This document shows positions 1 to 12,070 of a stretch of 64,000 nucleotides of DNA, one piece after another. The notes beneath the pieces were generated by a model. That model was not told the origin of the DNA. It saw only the letters and a program-made list of their open reading frames with translations, and made no database searches. Both the position numbers and the translations under genes were made by a program. The first letter of the stretch is position 1; each line of letters starts with the position of its first letter. The stretch covers positions 113,849,757-113,913,756 of the forward strand of contig CANTUZ010000001.1 in NCBI GenBank assembly GCA_947846985.1, read 5' to 3'. The stretch comes from Fratercula arctica. Lineage: Eukaryota > Chordata > Aves > Charadriiformes > Alcidae.

Positions 1-2040
1 TTTCTGGTGGTAAAAAAAAAAGGTGAGAAAATATGTTTTTAAACAATGCTCATTAGCAGAGTTTCAGTCAGAGGGAAACTGACTCCCCAAATTATTTATT
101 CTTTTCAGTAATAGGGTCTAGAAGAAGGACAGTTTTATGTCCTTGCATGACTAGTAGAAGTTACTTAAGTGCCCCTTTTTACTAATTACTGGTGATTTGC
201 TTTGTCAGGGTTTTCCACTGCATGGTGTCTCCTTTGAAATAATTGCAAAATCATTATCTCTTTAAGGTTGTTTTGAGCAACATGACAGAAGCCTCCCATA
301 GCTTGTTTTCCTACTGGAATTTTTATCCTTCTTGATTATCAGCTGTGTTCCCATGACAATTCCTGTACTCACGCATCCCAGAATTAGCTCCTAACACGTT
401 CCAGCCTGATGGTACATCAAGCCCACTCAGTGCTCTGGAAACTACATGTGCGCAATAGGCTCTGAAAGTGTGGGGAAAGGAAGGTCTCTAATTTGGGTAC
501 TAAGGCTATGTGATTGAAAGACGGGAGAAGGGATGGAGAGAAGGGAGTGGAAGAAGTAAAAGATGCTTGTTTATTCCTTTTTAATTTTTTTTTTTAATTG
601 AAATGCTTCATGTCTGTAGGTCAGCATCTACATAATTAGTATATACTTTTGGTGAAATGGAACACTTGCTTGAAAATGACTTATCAATTCATCTTCAGAG
701 TCAGCTTATAAGGCAAGCAGTTCTATATTTTGAGTTAACTTTCCTGCAGCTTTCCTTCACTGTACCCTCAGTTTACCTGGAAGCTCACAGTTTCCATGAG
801 GTGTTTAGGTGTCATTTCCACTTTAAATGCTGCTACATAGCTGGGTGCATTCCAGCTGCAGAACTGATTACCTTTCTCAGGATTGCACCAGTCATCTTAG
901 TCAAAACCTGAGTAAATCCTAGTACAGATATACTCAAAAGAAACATCACTGTGCTCAGTTCTAGCTGCCAGAATAGTGCCAGACCTGATGGTATATATCC
1001 AGCAGGGCCATTAGCTCGGAAGGGACCATCTGGATACTCCACTGCTGCAAGATAAGTCAAGGTCCATTGACAAAAAAAGCTTCCAGCAGGTGCTGGTTTG
1101 GCTCCAAACAGCGATGATGGTTTGCTAGGAAGGCTACCATCACACTCCCATGTTCTATGGACAACACTTGTGTTTTGCAGCCAAGGCACGATGAAGTCCA
1201 GCCGGGACTCCTGATAGATCTTGGTGGACAGCTAACACTGCCAGCAGAACATGTTCAACTCTGATACAGCTACCTAGAGACCTGCTAGCTAACTTTTATC
1301 TGCTGGTAGTTGAGTTTCACAGATGAAAGCCGTTCTGAGGCTTTCTGGATGTTTTTGCCCCCAGCCTGTTCTGAAGAAGCTGTCCAGACTGGAGAAGTAA
1401 AGCTCTTCAACATGACTCCATCTGAGAACAGCCTACTATCTCACCATCTGTCACAACAGCATTTTCTAACATCTTCTTCTCCCTCTTGGTGCTTCTTATG
1501 CCTGTTCAAAGTTTGCCCTCTGGCATTCTCCAAATGGCACAGCAGTGTTAAGCAGTGACAAATTCACCTTGGGACACTTGCATTTATGGAATATCAAAAA
1601 GTCTTCTTCCTCCCAGCTAAGTACCCTTTTTTCACTCAATATGACGGTACCATGAGGGTTAAAAAAACAAGCTAATTATAATGCAAGCACAGTTACCAAG
1701 ATAGCAGGTATAGGAGAAAATGCAATTGAGATAGTAGCTTGCTTTACCATTTGAATGATGCTCTGAGCTTTCAGTTACCTTTACCTTTTATAAGATATAT
1801 TACCCAAAGTAAGGTGTTTAAAGATGCATACAGATTTTCAGTTTGCATTAATCACAGTCTCAGCACTATTAATGATTTGATTTAGAAAAAGTTACTGCAA
1901 AAGCCTCTTTTTGCTATGCAATTTGTGCAGACCTTCAGATGATCCAAACCCAAGTTTCAAGTAAAGATAATACATTCACAGGCAAGAGGGTCTCTCTGAA
2001 GGGTCACCTATGAAAGCAATATTGACCTCTCCTCCTCACA
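1..2040. other. Unique AT-rich non-coding DNA
   Basis: No gene or recognisable repeat is seen. The stretch is AT-rich with scattered stops in all frames. The longest open frames (for example 833-1189 on the minus strand) have no recognisable domain and the lengths expected by chance. A purine-rich tract lies at about 516-562 and a T-run at about 582-595. AAGGACA and TGTCCTT at about 126-145 form a small inverted repeat. Nothing supports a function. Confidence 0.6.
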
Positions 2041-2065
2041 GAACCTCTGCAAGAAACAGAGGTTC
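2041..2065. repeat. Perfect 9-bp inverted repeat (hairpin)
   Basis: GAACCTCTG at 2041-2049 is the exact reverse complement of CAGAGGTTC at 2057-2065, with a 7-base loop between them. It is too short for a miRNA precursor. It lies about 235 bases from a longer hairpin at 2300-2350, the only reason it deserves attention. Confidence 0.6.
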
Positions 2066-2299
2066 CCAACAGAAACATTGCTGCCTATTGTGCCAGCTGC
2101 CATTGCCATTTCAGCAAGACCCTTTTTGTTCCTCAGTGGCAAACCTCCTGATTGCATCTGTCCCCCTACCATAAGGACAGCCAGCAGAGTTGCGCGCAAG
2201 GAGGTTACTACTTTTTTCTCTGCCTCTCACCAGTTTCCCAACAGCCCTTCCAACAATTCAAAACCATGCAGGCACCCTCCAAGTCCCTGTGCCAATGCT
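2066..2299. other. Non-coding spacer between two hairpins
   Basis: This is mixed-composition sequence with no gene or repeat recognised. Open frames run through it on both strands (2078-2341 plus, 2008-2199 minus), but they overlap each other and show no domain, so they are taken as chance. Confidence 0.5.
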
Positions 2300-2350
2300 G
2301 GTCTCCAGGCTGAGCCCAAGGCTCGGCTCGGCTCAGCCTAGGAGGCGACC
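2300..2350. repeat. Long GC-rich hairpin with one bulge
   Basis: AGGCTGAGCC at 2307-2316 pairs exactly with GGCTCAGCCT at 2330-2339. The stem continues past a single unpaired A (2340): TCC at 2304-2306 pairs with GGA at 2341-2343. After a small internal loop, GGTC at 2300-2303 pairs with GACC at 2347-2350. That gives about 17 base pairs around a 13-base loop that contains a GGCTC repeat. The arms are shorter than those of a typical miRNA precursor. It could be a structured RNA element, a cruciform-prone site or chance in a GC-richer patch. Confidence 0.6.
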
Positions 2351-3675
2351 ATAGGAAGGGAATTCCAGGAGTGAGGGAAAAACATCACATTACTGTTGCT
2401 ATGGAGATGAAAATTAGCACAGTAAGTATTGTGTTCTGTTTCAAAGCTTCCCAGTCTCCAATTTCCCCTGCTTTCCCCTCATTTCTCCAAAGCTTCCCCC
2501 GCTCCACCACTGCTTCAGTTGTGTCCCAGGAACATCCCAGCACATCTGACAGATTTCTGGGTCAGGAACTGGAATGGGAATGCCAGAACAGATAAGAAGC
2601 TGAAGTGTGGCCAGGGACCAGAAATGGAGAAGAAAAAAAAGTGAGGGAAGGTCTTGTAGAAAGAGAAGAGGAAAAGGGTTATAAGAGGCAGGGACATGGA
2701 AAAACAGCTTTTGGAGATGTCACAGAAAGAGAAAACATTGTGGTACCATATGGTTACCCTCTACCCTTCCTTAACAAAGCTCTGCCCCTCATGGATAGTG
2801 ATGCACAAGCTGTACACCACTTGGCAGTGAATACTGTCATCTTCCCTCCTGTATGCACCAGCCTCTTCCTTTTCTTCAGCACTGAGAGGAAAAGCAAAGC
2901 TTCTATGAAGCAAATACAGCATTACACTTTCTTCTGAGAGGGAGAGCAAAAGTTGGAATTTGATAATTTTAAACACAGTTTTCCACATCCACATTGTTAC
3001 ATTCGATTAAATGTTTGTGCCATTTCTGATGGGGTTTATGTTCTAGTGCCCCAAAGCTTGCACCACTTATGTACGAGTTGTTGTTGACATGAGTTCAATA
3101 CATTTCTATAAAATCACCCATGCTGTAAACATAATGCCCTGCCCTTCTGCAGAAACAATAGAAAAGAATTAAAAAGGGGTGATAAAGATTCAATTGAGCT
3201 TGTAGATGAAAATTAGGAGGACAAGGCATTTCTGATCCACTAAGCTTCACAATTAACTGCAGGTGCTGGAAGCAGCAGCACCGGCTGTGTAAAGTGTCTC
3301 TGAATACAACATTCACCTGCCGATACCGTTGTCTCTTGCTGCCACAGCCGTTGTGCCAAACCCAGCAAACGAGCCTTGCTCTGCTACCTCTGACCCTGCA
3401 GCAAGCACCACCTCTTTTAATCTTCCAAAAACATATTCTTCTGCAGCCACCAAAAGTACAGTCGAACTTTTCTTTTGTCTAGCTAGCTAAAACACCATAA
3501 ACCAGTCGATAAGCAGGGGACAAAATGTGCCTCCCAGGAGAGCAGCAGGATGCCTGGCCCTGCCCGGACACCCGACACCCCCCACCAGGGAGCAGGGCTC
3601 TGGACACAGGGAAAACAGGCTGCAGAGAGGGTCTAAAATGTGCCTGGGGACATTCCCACTTATGCCATTTTTATA
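2351..3675. other. Non-coding DNA, partly purine-rich
   Basis: No gene is seen. A purine-rich stretch occupies roughly 2627-2700 and creates overlapping chance ORFs on both strands. The segment at about 3490-3660 is GC-richer than its surroundings and leads into the CR1 element at 3676. No exon with plausible splice sites and a recognisable peptide was found. Confidence 0.5.
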
Positions 3676-4272
3676 TCATAGAATCACAGAATGGTTTGGG
3701 TTGGAAGGGACCTTAAAGGTCATCGAGTTCCAACCCCCCTGCCATGGGCAGGGACATCTTCCACTAGACCAGGCTGCTCAAAGCCCCATCCACATTGAAC
3801 ACTGCCAGGGATGGGGCATCCACAACTTCTCTGGGCAACCTGGGCCAGTGCCTCACCACCTTCACAGAAAAGAATTTCTTCCTAACATCTAATCTAAATC
3901 TCCCCTCTCTCAGTTTAAAAATGTTACCTTTCATCCTATCGCCACACTCTCGGACAAAGAGTCCCTCCCCATCTCTCCTGTAGGCCCCCTTTAGGTACTG
4001 GAAGGCTGCTATAAGGTCTCCCTGGAGCCTTCTCTTCTCCAGGCTGAACAACCCCAACTCTCTCAGCCTGTCTTCACAGGAGAGGTGCTCCAGCCCTCTC
4101 ATCATCTTCGTGGCCCTCCTCTGGACCCACTCCAACAAATCCATGTCTTCCCTGTGCTGAGGACTCCAGAGCTGGACACAGTACTCCAGGTGGGGTCTCA
4201 CCAGAGGGAGCAGAGGGGGAGAATCACCTCCCTCAGTCTGCTGGCCACACTGCTTTTGATGTAGCCCAGGAT
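3676..4272 (-). mobile_element. CR1 LINE retrotransposon, 5'-truncated 3' end
   Basis: Read on the minus strand, this is a well-preserved CR1 3' end. It has the ORF2 C-terminus, then a short 3' UTR with the motifs CCCTGCCCATGGCAGGGG and GGTCCCTTCCAACCC, and then the terminal CAAACCATTCTGTGATTCTA at the 3676 edge. CR1 is a non-LTR retrotransposon usually found as 5'-truncated copies in birds, as here. The left edge in plus coordinates is sharp. The 5' truncation point near 4272 is approximate, because sequence as far as 4300 may still belong to the element. Low apparent divergence from the general avian CR1 pattern and an open ORF2 frame suggest a relatively young insertion; that is inference. 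Confidence 0.95.
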
Positions 4273-4303
4273 ATACAGCCCATATATCCTCATCCTGCTT
4301 CAC
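3764..4303 (-). pseudogene. CR1 ORF2 C-terminal remnant (reverse transcriptase polyprotein)
   Basis: This 179-codon stop-free frame lies inside the CR1 copy. It translates to the region downstream of the CR1 reverse-transcriptase core. Visible hallmarks are [16 protein letters not shown] (residues about 35-50), a basic stretch [17 protein letters not shown], the block [19 protein letters not shown], and the ending ALSSLV followed by a TAG stop. In intact elements ORF2 encodes endonuclease plus reverse transcriptase; here both catalytic parts are missing because of 5' truncation. The first 15-25 residues may come from flanking DNA or from decayed element. It is not a host gene. The unbroken frame only indicates limited decay. 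Confidence 0.85.
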
Positions 4304-6320
4304 ATCCTTTCCTAAAAAATGAATACTGATTTTCTGAGCCCAGAAACTGAGCTACTGGAAGTTCATTTGGTGGAGGCAGAACTCGCCAAAACTACCCCTT
4401 AGTTTTTACCCTCCTTTATCCAAAATGACATAGGAACTGGCTGTTCATGCCACCTGGCTTGTGCATGGCACACGCAGCCAGCAGCATCCCCGCAGTGCCA
4501 ACTCTGGGGATCTCATTGCACCGCCTTCCTTCCCTGCTGGCTGACAAAAACTTGAAAATGGGCATAGTTTGCAAAGGACACATGAACAATACAGATTACT
4601 TTTTTGAGTCTTTGCTGCTCTCCAGACCCAGCATTTCCCGAGCTTCTTACACAATTTCTAACCGAGCTTTGAAGGGAAAAAAAACCCACAGCAAATTGCT
4701 TCCAGCCCCATGATGGGAGGCAGCACCATGAGACTAACCTTTGCTGTAGCCTCAAAGACTCACTGCTGACCAGATTTAAAAGGGCAGAGAGAAATTACTA
4801 ATTTTGGCTATTAGTTGCTGTGCAAAAATTTTCAAATAAAACCATAATTTCTCATAACTTGTCCTCATAGGCAAGCCTTCAAAAGCAGGGAAATTAATGC
4901 TTTCCCTTCAAGAGTTTAAAGGGGAGGGAGAGTCTTCCCTCATTTATTCATCTCTACAGCATATTTCATGGGAGCTTGGGAAAGTCCAAAAGCAGAATAA
5001 GGTTCAGTGAGTCTCTCAGCCCAACTATAATTCCACCCTCACTATCTCATTTCCACCCCCCCTTCCCTCCTCCTTCCCTGCAAAGGGAAATACCTTCAGA
5101 CTAGGAGTCCTATAGCTGTTACTTCTGAAGATTCCATTATATTTCTGGTGAAGACCTACGCTTTTAATACAGCATATGTAAGGACATGCCTTTCTCAGAA
5201 AACTTAAAACCAGACACGAAAAGTCACCCCACATCAGCATTTTGATGTAATACTTCTCCAGACAACAAAGCATCTGACTACCTTCTTACATGCTTATTAT
5301 TAAAAGGTTATCTTAGTAGCAAATTGTCAGGTCAAACCTGAAACTCAGATGCACTACAGAATGGCGAAAGCCTGAAAATACAGGAATCATGGGGATGGGT
5401 GAGGATATTAATAATTACCCCATTCCTTGAAAATCTTGTCGCTGTTTATGAAATTTAATAAATAAAATTATTACAAATAACAATGATCTTCTAAATGAGA
5501 AAGTATCAGGAACAAGAGAAGAAGCAGGGTATGTTTTTTGCTCACATGCCAGAAGTGTGGTATGTGCAAATGTCATTGCAAAGTTCCAAAATCACAGCCA
5601 AGAGTCTCGCCCAGCAGCTACTTAGTTGAGAAAGGGATTTACCTGCTTAACCCTCTAGTGATGCAGTAACTTTGAGTGCAATTTTTTACCACATTTCCCT
5701 GTTATGCTTTTGATAGACAGACCAATGAAATCCTTTATTTTGTGAACTTTAAAGAAAGACAAGGGATTACCAAGAGAGTTTTTTTAGCTATTGTACCCTA
5801 ACCTTTCTGTATTTCTGAGAAGTTTTGTCTTTAGGATTATTTACTTATCTTAATCCCTGGATTTTTATGTACCGCACTCAGAACATAATTTTTAATAACA
5901 TTACATACTCATGTTTCTATTCAGGGGTCACTTCATAGATAAACCACTCATATGAATGCCTAAATTATTTCAATTCTCAATCACAATGAAAGTCAATACA
6001 ACTCAAATACCTAAACTACAAAGATGGTTTTTGAAAATGCTATGTTAGGCTGGGATCATAGTGTCTTAATCTAGATACCATTTGCATCCAAATGACCTCA
6101 CTGAGATATATTTGGTTTTGCAAGGATGATTAATTTCATTTTCTCTCTATCATGAATGGTACTGATCACTCCATCTAATTTTGTTCAGTGATGGTATTAG
6201 TTAGTTTCATGGTGCCAATAAAATTTAGCCCAGTGTCTCAAGAACCTGAGCATTATCCATATGAACAAAGAGTTATTGAACAAGATTTCTTTTTATACCT
6301 TTTTTAAGCCTGAACACAAT
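4273..6320. other. Unique AT-rich non-coding DNA
   Basis: No gene or repeat is recognised. AT-rich sequence predominates, especially at 5440-6300, where CpG is nearly absent. Short open frames (4445-4755, 5025-5273) overlap on opposite strands and carry no recognisable domain. GGATATA and TATATCC at about 4269-4289, at the CR1 edge, form a small inverted repeat. Confidence 0.55.
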
Positions 6321-6690
6321 ATGGTCGGTGTCAAGGTACGGGAGACTTTCACACCCTTAGCAGGGTCCAGTTTGGACTAGTTACTATGTCATGAAACAGC
6401 TCAGATGGACCACAGTGATGGTCTGTTACATGCAAAGCCATGCCTGGGTCTTCGACTCTGAATGACACCCGGATGACCAACAGTAGAGCTTCTCAGGGTT
6501 CTCCTTCCCACCTATGCCGACTTTATCCTATAGGAAACACGCTACTTTCTTGGCCTCTGGTATGAATGCCACCCGACGATCAGTGAGAATGTCTAAGGTG
6601 ACGTAAAAAACAGAAATCAAGGCTGAGCGATATTAGTTTGAATCTTGAACAGGCAGAGTCATGCCACGCCGTCCAGCAGAGAGCTGCTAG
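6321..6690. other. CpG-rich segment of unknown nature
   Basis: I count twelve CpG dinucleotides between about 6327 and 6672. The preceding 400 bases have almost none. No open frame of note crosses it, and I recognise no LTR ends, CR1 motifs or exon signals. It could be a recently inserted element whose CpGs have not yet decayed (for example a solo LTR of a family I do not recognise), an unmethylated regulatory element, or a fragment of an exon. It is too CpG-poor to be a classical CpG island. The boundaries are estimates. Confidence 0.35.
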
Positions 6691-7849
6691 ATGGTGACAA
6701 CTGCTTTCTCTCTTCCAAGGAGGGCAGTGCACTTAGCAAAAGGACTTCAGACTTTTATACATAATGGTGTGTAGGGCATAAAGTACTGCTGGGGTCTCTT
6801 CACTGTCACGTAAAAATCACAAATGTTGCAGGAAGTGCTGTGCTCTGATTGCAGTGTTTTTCAAGCCCATTTTCACTTTCCCTTGCGCTTGCCTTTTAAG
6901 CTTTGATGACAATGCTGTGCAGCTAAAGGCACCTGAGAAACAGATTGCTAGGCAACAGATGCTGCAAAGGACAGCTTCCCCTCCCCTAGCACCAAGACGG
7001 CAAGAGACCTTACAGTGCTCAAAGTTGCCTGTTACAAAACATTCAAGGCAAAACCAGCTTAGCAGTATGAAGGCAGTCAGGTGAAGCAAGAAATGACTTT
7101 GAAAGTAGGAGTTAAAAATAAGCAGCAATAGGGAAAAGAGGCAATTCAAGCAAATGAAAGAGGGACATGATGGGAGGCAACAAAAGGCAATGTTAAACAA
7201 GGAGTCGATATTAGAAGTGTGGGAGCAGGTAGAGAATATGAGGAACAAAATTAGCAATACACAAGTACAAGGCAGACTTGAAAACTTGCGTGAAAGCATA
7301 AATATATATAAGCTTAATTTATTGTCATTCTTATAAAAGCTTTTTTACTGCTAAAAGTCTGTTTAGTGTTTGTTTTACACCACCATATCAAAAATTATGT
7401 CTACCGTGAAGAAACCGATACTACTGTTGTGTTTTTCTTCGGAATTACCAGAGAATTTTACATCATTTCTACTCAGTGCATAAATGTAATCCGTGAAGTA
7501 AATAGAAAAGTTCCATTTGACCACCACTTAGGAGAGAATGCAGAAGTTACATAAAGCTACATAAATCTTTATAGAACACACATCGGTATTTCACCCGGAA
7601 CATAACTTGGAAGCCAACATCTAAATGCAAAATGTACATACTAAGCAAGCAAAGAGAAGGTTGCATCTGTCTAATGAGAGTCTCCTTTAGGATAACAAAA
7701 ACAAGCTGCTAAAGTAACCTGACCTGGAAGCTGTGAAACATAGTACAGTACCGCATTTAGGAAATGTGTTTTCCTCATTTAAATCCTTAATTGCTTTTTT
7801 AAATATGTAAATAGGCTTGCCCACTAGGATGAACAGTGGCAACAAAAAC
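6691..7849. other. Non-coding DNA with purine-rich plus strand
   Basis: A purine-biased plus strand at about 7080-7260 leaves a 160-codon minus-strand frame open (6817-7299). Its translation is a string of Leu, Phe, Cys and Ser, as expected from antisense of purine-rich DNA. No gene is supported. AT-rich unique sequence continues to 7849. Confidence 0.5.
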
Positions 7850-8390
7850 AGATGCTGGGTGTGCAGAACCAACAAGAAAGTACTGAGCAGCAAAGCAAGC
7901 TGAGTGTTACAGATGAAGAAATGCCGACATACAGTGAAAATCAAACTTTGCAAAGGACATTAAAAACAACAGGGGGGGAAATGGAGTTGCTATGCAGGAA
8001 GAATGGGACAGAGATTAAAGATAATCCAGGTACAGCCCAAAAACTAAGTAAATACTCTGCCTCATTTCAATCAGAGGAGATGATGTTGAGCATGGAACAA
8101 AAGCCAGAATGGCTAAATGGAATCAGGTTAGGGAAATTGCTAAGGAGCTTATTTGGTCTTTTGAGACCATATAATCATCACAGCAGAATTCTGAAAGAAC
8201 AGGATGCAAAATAGCAGGTGGAGTAACTAGTATTTTCAGTAATTCTGCTGGGTCAATCCATTCTTAAACCCAATTGCAAAGAGGTTGCTGAAAGACTGTT
8301 TGAGCTTGCTAAAATAAGAGCCGAGACGAGGATAGGTGTTCTGTCTACAAACATATCATTGAAGTAAAAACCAGAAAGGGAAAATAAAGT
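7850..8390 (+). mobile_element. Possible ancient LINE (CR1/L3-like) internal fragment
   Basis: The plus strand shows phrases that resemble old amniote CR1/L3-type LINE sequence, such as GTAAATACTCTGCCTCATTT and AAATTGCTAAGGAGCTTATT. A 120-codon frame (7852-8214) runs through part of it without recognisable reverse-transcriptase motifs. No 3' tail or target duplication is visible. The resemblance is from memory of repeat style and is weak. Ordinary unique DNA is the alternative. Confidence 0.28.
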
Positions 8391-11300
8391 TTTAGCTAAA
8401 GGGTAATGTCGACATGACAACAAACACATCGTGAAGTCAGAAAAACATTTCTAACCTTCAATGCAATGAGGTTTGGGAACAATCTTCCAACAAGAGTAAC
8501 TGGCGCAGAACTAGTGTTCTGTGTCTCAGTTTGGAAAATGGATTTCGTGATAAATTTGCCTGAGGCAGGTAGAAGAGAGACCATTCCTAGTCCTTTTTTC
8601 TGCAAGTTTCTTTATAATCAAGTCTCTGTGATTCCTCCACGGTTTCATAAACATTTGACTAGATAATGTTCCAGGATTCGGTAATAATCCTTTGCCTTGT
8701 TACTACTTGCAGTCAGCTTAACTATCATCCGTCTTGCGTACCTCTCAGTCCAGCAACAAACAGGGTACATCTATTCCCTCACAAGGCAAAGTTTTCTGTT
8801 GGACGTGCTGACATGGCACAAACTTTTCTAGTTCTGCCAGTTGTTCCTTGATCTGAGGAAGGATATGGAAAAGTTGAGCCCTGCCTGCCGTAACAGTGGT
8901 TTAAATCCCTCGATGGCTCAACCACCACTCCTGTAATCTTGGACTGCACCCACCCATGCTGCCCAGGCAGGAGACGCATATAAGGAAAAGCAACCAAGTA
9001 TTTCCTCTCAGTCCACTACTTTGAAACTTTAACAGAGTTTATGTGAAGTTTGTCAAAGCTAAAATGAATTATTGTGAGTGTTGAAATATGAGAACAGAAA
9101 AGAAGGCACAAGTCTTTTCAGATTATTACCTTTATGCTTTTCAAGTTTGGAGTACATGGGCTATTCCCTCTACAGGTTTAACCAAACTTAAGTACACATT
9201 TTCTTTAGGAACCCTTTAGCCAGTTTTTTGACACTGACACATCACCTTGGTAGATCCCTTTTTACATTTGCTCTGAATATCTGACTCATTTCACAAATAT
9301 ACTCTGAAGTTTCTTATTAAAAAGCCTTGCAATATTCTAAGAGAGAAAGTGTTCTGCAAATAAAGAATAATGTTAACTATTCTATTTTCGGAAAATGGGA
9401 GTGCAGTGCCAGTTAGCCTGCAGCAGTCTGAAGGCAAAATTCCCCATCCCCTACCAGACAAGGTCACTGAAGTTGTGTGTCATTTTGACATAACCTTTTA
9501 ATGCATATACCCATTTAAAATAATTATTTTGCATGCCAAGCCATATCTTCTTCTAAGTTCATTTCCACTGTGTAATGGATGGCTTGAAATCCAATTTAAT
9601 TCATTTTTGTGATGCAATTTTCTTCCATGTCTACTATTTTCAGTGCATATTACATCTTCACTACTTCTGAATGTATCTTATTAAGTAGCATTTGCAAATA
9701 TATATATATATCATAAATTTCAATTCTGTAATTCCTCCTTTTAGTCATCTCTAACTTCCGTCATTCGTGAAAGCACAAAAAAATCTGTAGAACAAATACG
9801 CATTTCAGTTGTACTCTGTATCCCAGTCACTGAATAAGGGCATTTCATAGCTAACCTGTATTTATTTATTCCTAAACCCAGTTCCTTTTTCTACTGAATC
9901 TTCTTAATGTATTTGTCCTTTATAACAATTGATATATAGTTGATATATAGTTTTCTTTCAAAGCTAAAAATTAAATTTGCTAACATCTTTTTTCTCATCC
10001 TCAAAATATCAGTTTGAGGTATTTGAAACACCTCTACAAACCAGAGTTAAAAAGAGAAACAAGCGAACTGGGGATTGTGTGAAGCCTCGGAGAATACACT
10101 CCCTTTCTTTCCCAGCTAAAGCATGGAAAGGGTCTGGAGGGAGGCCAGGACCTTGTTACCCTTGGATCCCACATGGAGGAGGGTTTGGGGACTGGGTTTT
10201 GGGCAAGTTGTTTGGGTTTTTTTAAATTTGTTTTTGCAGTCTCCATATGAAGTTCTTCCTGCTTATGCAAGACTAGGTTTTTTTAAAAGAAAAAGAGATT
10301 CAACTTTAAAAAGAAAATTTTTATATATATCTGCTTTTTAAAAAAATAGAATCAGTCTATCTTAAATCTGGCAACTTCAGACACTAAACTTCGCACACAC
10401 TAAACTTCAAAGAGACTTCTATTAAAGCTGTTTTTTCTGCACTTCTGTTTCACAGAAGGGACAAGTTAGTTATCAATAGTTTTTTTTATGTTGCCTTTGA
10501 AGAGGTTCTGGACCTGACTATCCCATTCTAAACAGATTTAGCTTGATCACAATGAAACCTTCGGGAGAGGGTGGTAGTGCTTTCTACTTCTATATAAATT
10601 ATAGTTCTGCTTGCAAAGCAGCCATAAAAGCAGTAGGCAGTAACTTTTTAAGTTGTTGTCTGACAGTTATTTCCATGTACAGTATACATTATTTGCAAGT
10701 TAAATTTATTTTGTTTTCCACAATCTACCAGTTCTACAAACTCAGGCTGACAATCAAGCAAAGTTCTTCTCATACATAATTACCTTTAGCGAAGAATGCT
10801 CTGGCCAAATCGATTCACTGACACTAGAGCATTTCGTTTCCTGTCAGCATTTTTTGCACAGCCCATGCAGAGCAGAACTTAACAAACAATGCTGATATAC
10901 AAGAGAATGTTGACCCTGGTTCACTGCCAGCACACCTCCTCTGCTGGGCTTGCACACCAAAGAAAACAGTTAAAACATCAGCTTTAAATGCAAGGTAGTA
11001 GCTATGACTTTGAATACACATAAATAACATACCGAGTAGGCAGTAATTTTACATCAGAGTGGGAGATGTTAGATAAATTCTCTTCTCAGTGCAGCTTTTG
11101 AAGTACCTGGGACTGAGCGCTGCTGTCTTTCACATTTATTTCACTCCGCACTTGTGGCACCTTCACTTTACCCAACCCCATGAAAAAAATTTCCAGGACA
11201 AATAAGTTTTCAGGGCTTGGGAAGAGATAACTAGACAAGTAGTTTAGTTTTGTTCATTAAGAAACAGCACAGATTTTAGTGCCTAAATGTCCCATTTTTG

Positions 11301-11879
11301 TTTTCATCTGCTTTTGGCCTTAGAAACCTGGAGAGTGTCATATGCATTGTGCATAGGTCATGGCATGGCCTGAACACAGGTAGGGCATTGCCTATCTGAT
11401 ACAATAAGCAGTTATTTTAAATTGAAAGCAACAAACTGATAACTGCTACTTAAAGAATAAAAAAAAATGTATTTTATGAAACACACTTTACCATAAGATA
11501 TTTGCCTTATATTCAAAACCAGTGGCCCAAGCAAAAGCTGATTTTCGTTTGGAACACCGGTTGGGAATCCCTGCCCGCCTCATGTCAATATTCAAGTACT
11601 CATCAACAGGAGTGAACTGATCTCCCCCCTTTTCTTTGTTCACACAGGGTAACATACACTGGTACCTGCAATCAATATTTACTTTGATTGTACTGCTATC
11701 TGCTTTTCATAATAATTAATGGAATCATATTACACATCACTGGCCTAGCAGCAAGGAAACACCCATAAATTCTGCTTTGATGAAAGACCACTATGCAACA
11801 TGTAATATCTGCCAGACACGTATGTCGTACCCACTCACATCCAGAAGTCAGCCAGCCCTTGGTGCCTAAGCGATTACTT
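8391..11879. other. Unique AT-rich non-coding DNA with small repeats
   Basis: No gene is seen. Small sequence features are an (AT)n run at 9698-9711, GATATATAGTT duplicated at 9931-9941 and 9942-9952, ACACTAAACTTC duplicated at 10381-10392 and 10397-10408, and an A/T-rich stretch at 10270-10350. The short frames in this interval have no recognisable domain and many overlap on opposite strands. Confidence 0.55.
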
Positions 11880-12070
11880 TCAGTGGCAGATGAAACTGTC
11901 TTCCCTGCTTCTCCAGGTGCATGATTTTTTCAGCTTATTGACTTTTTGCAGAAGAGGATCAAAGCGAGGACGGTGATAAATATCTCTAACCCCATCCATA
12001 TCAATATCTTCAGATATAAAGATGAAGAGCTTTAAATATGTTTGCACAAAGATTCTTTCAGCATTACAAT
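11880..12070 (-). other. Weak candidate terminal exon (unrecognised)
   Basis: On the minus strand a pyrimidine-rich stretch ending TTTCTTGCAG (AG at 12072-12071) precedes a frame that stays open to a TGA at 11882-11880. The translated part includes ISEDIDMDGVRDIYHRPRF and DPLLQKVNKLKKS, a mix of charged and hydrophobic residues that looks more protein-like than most chance frames here. DIDMDG matches the start of an EF-hand or thrombospondin type-3 calcium loop, but position 12 of an EF-hand would be His rather than Glu. No polyadenylation signal is evident within about 250 bases downstream on that strand. I do not recognise the protein. Chance is the main alternative. Confidence 0.15.

Noticed and set aside
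6817..7299. 160-codon minus-strand open frame
   Set aside because: It is antisense to purine-biased DNA and yields a Leu/Phe/Cys/Ser-rich string without domain pattern. A frame of this length is roughly expected once by chance in 64 kb of six-frame AT-rich sequence.
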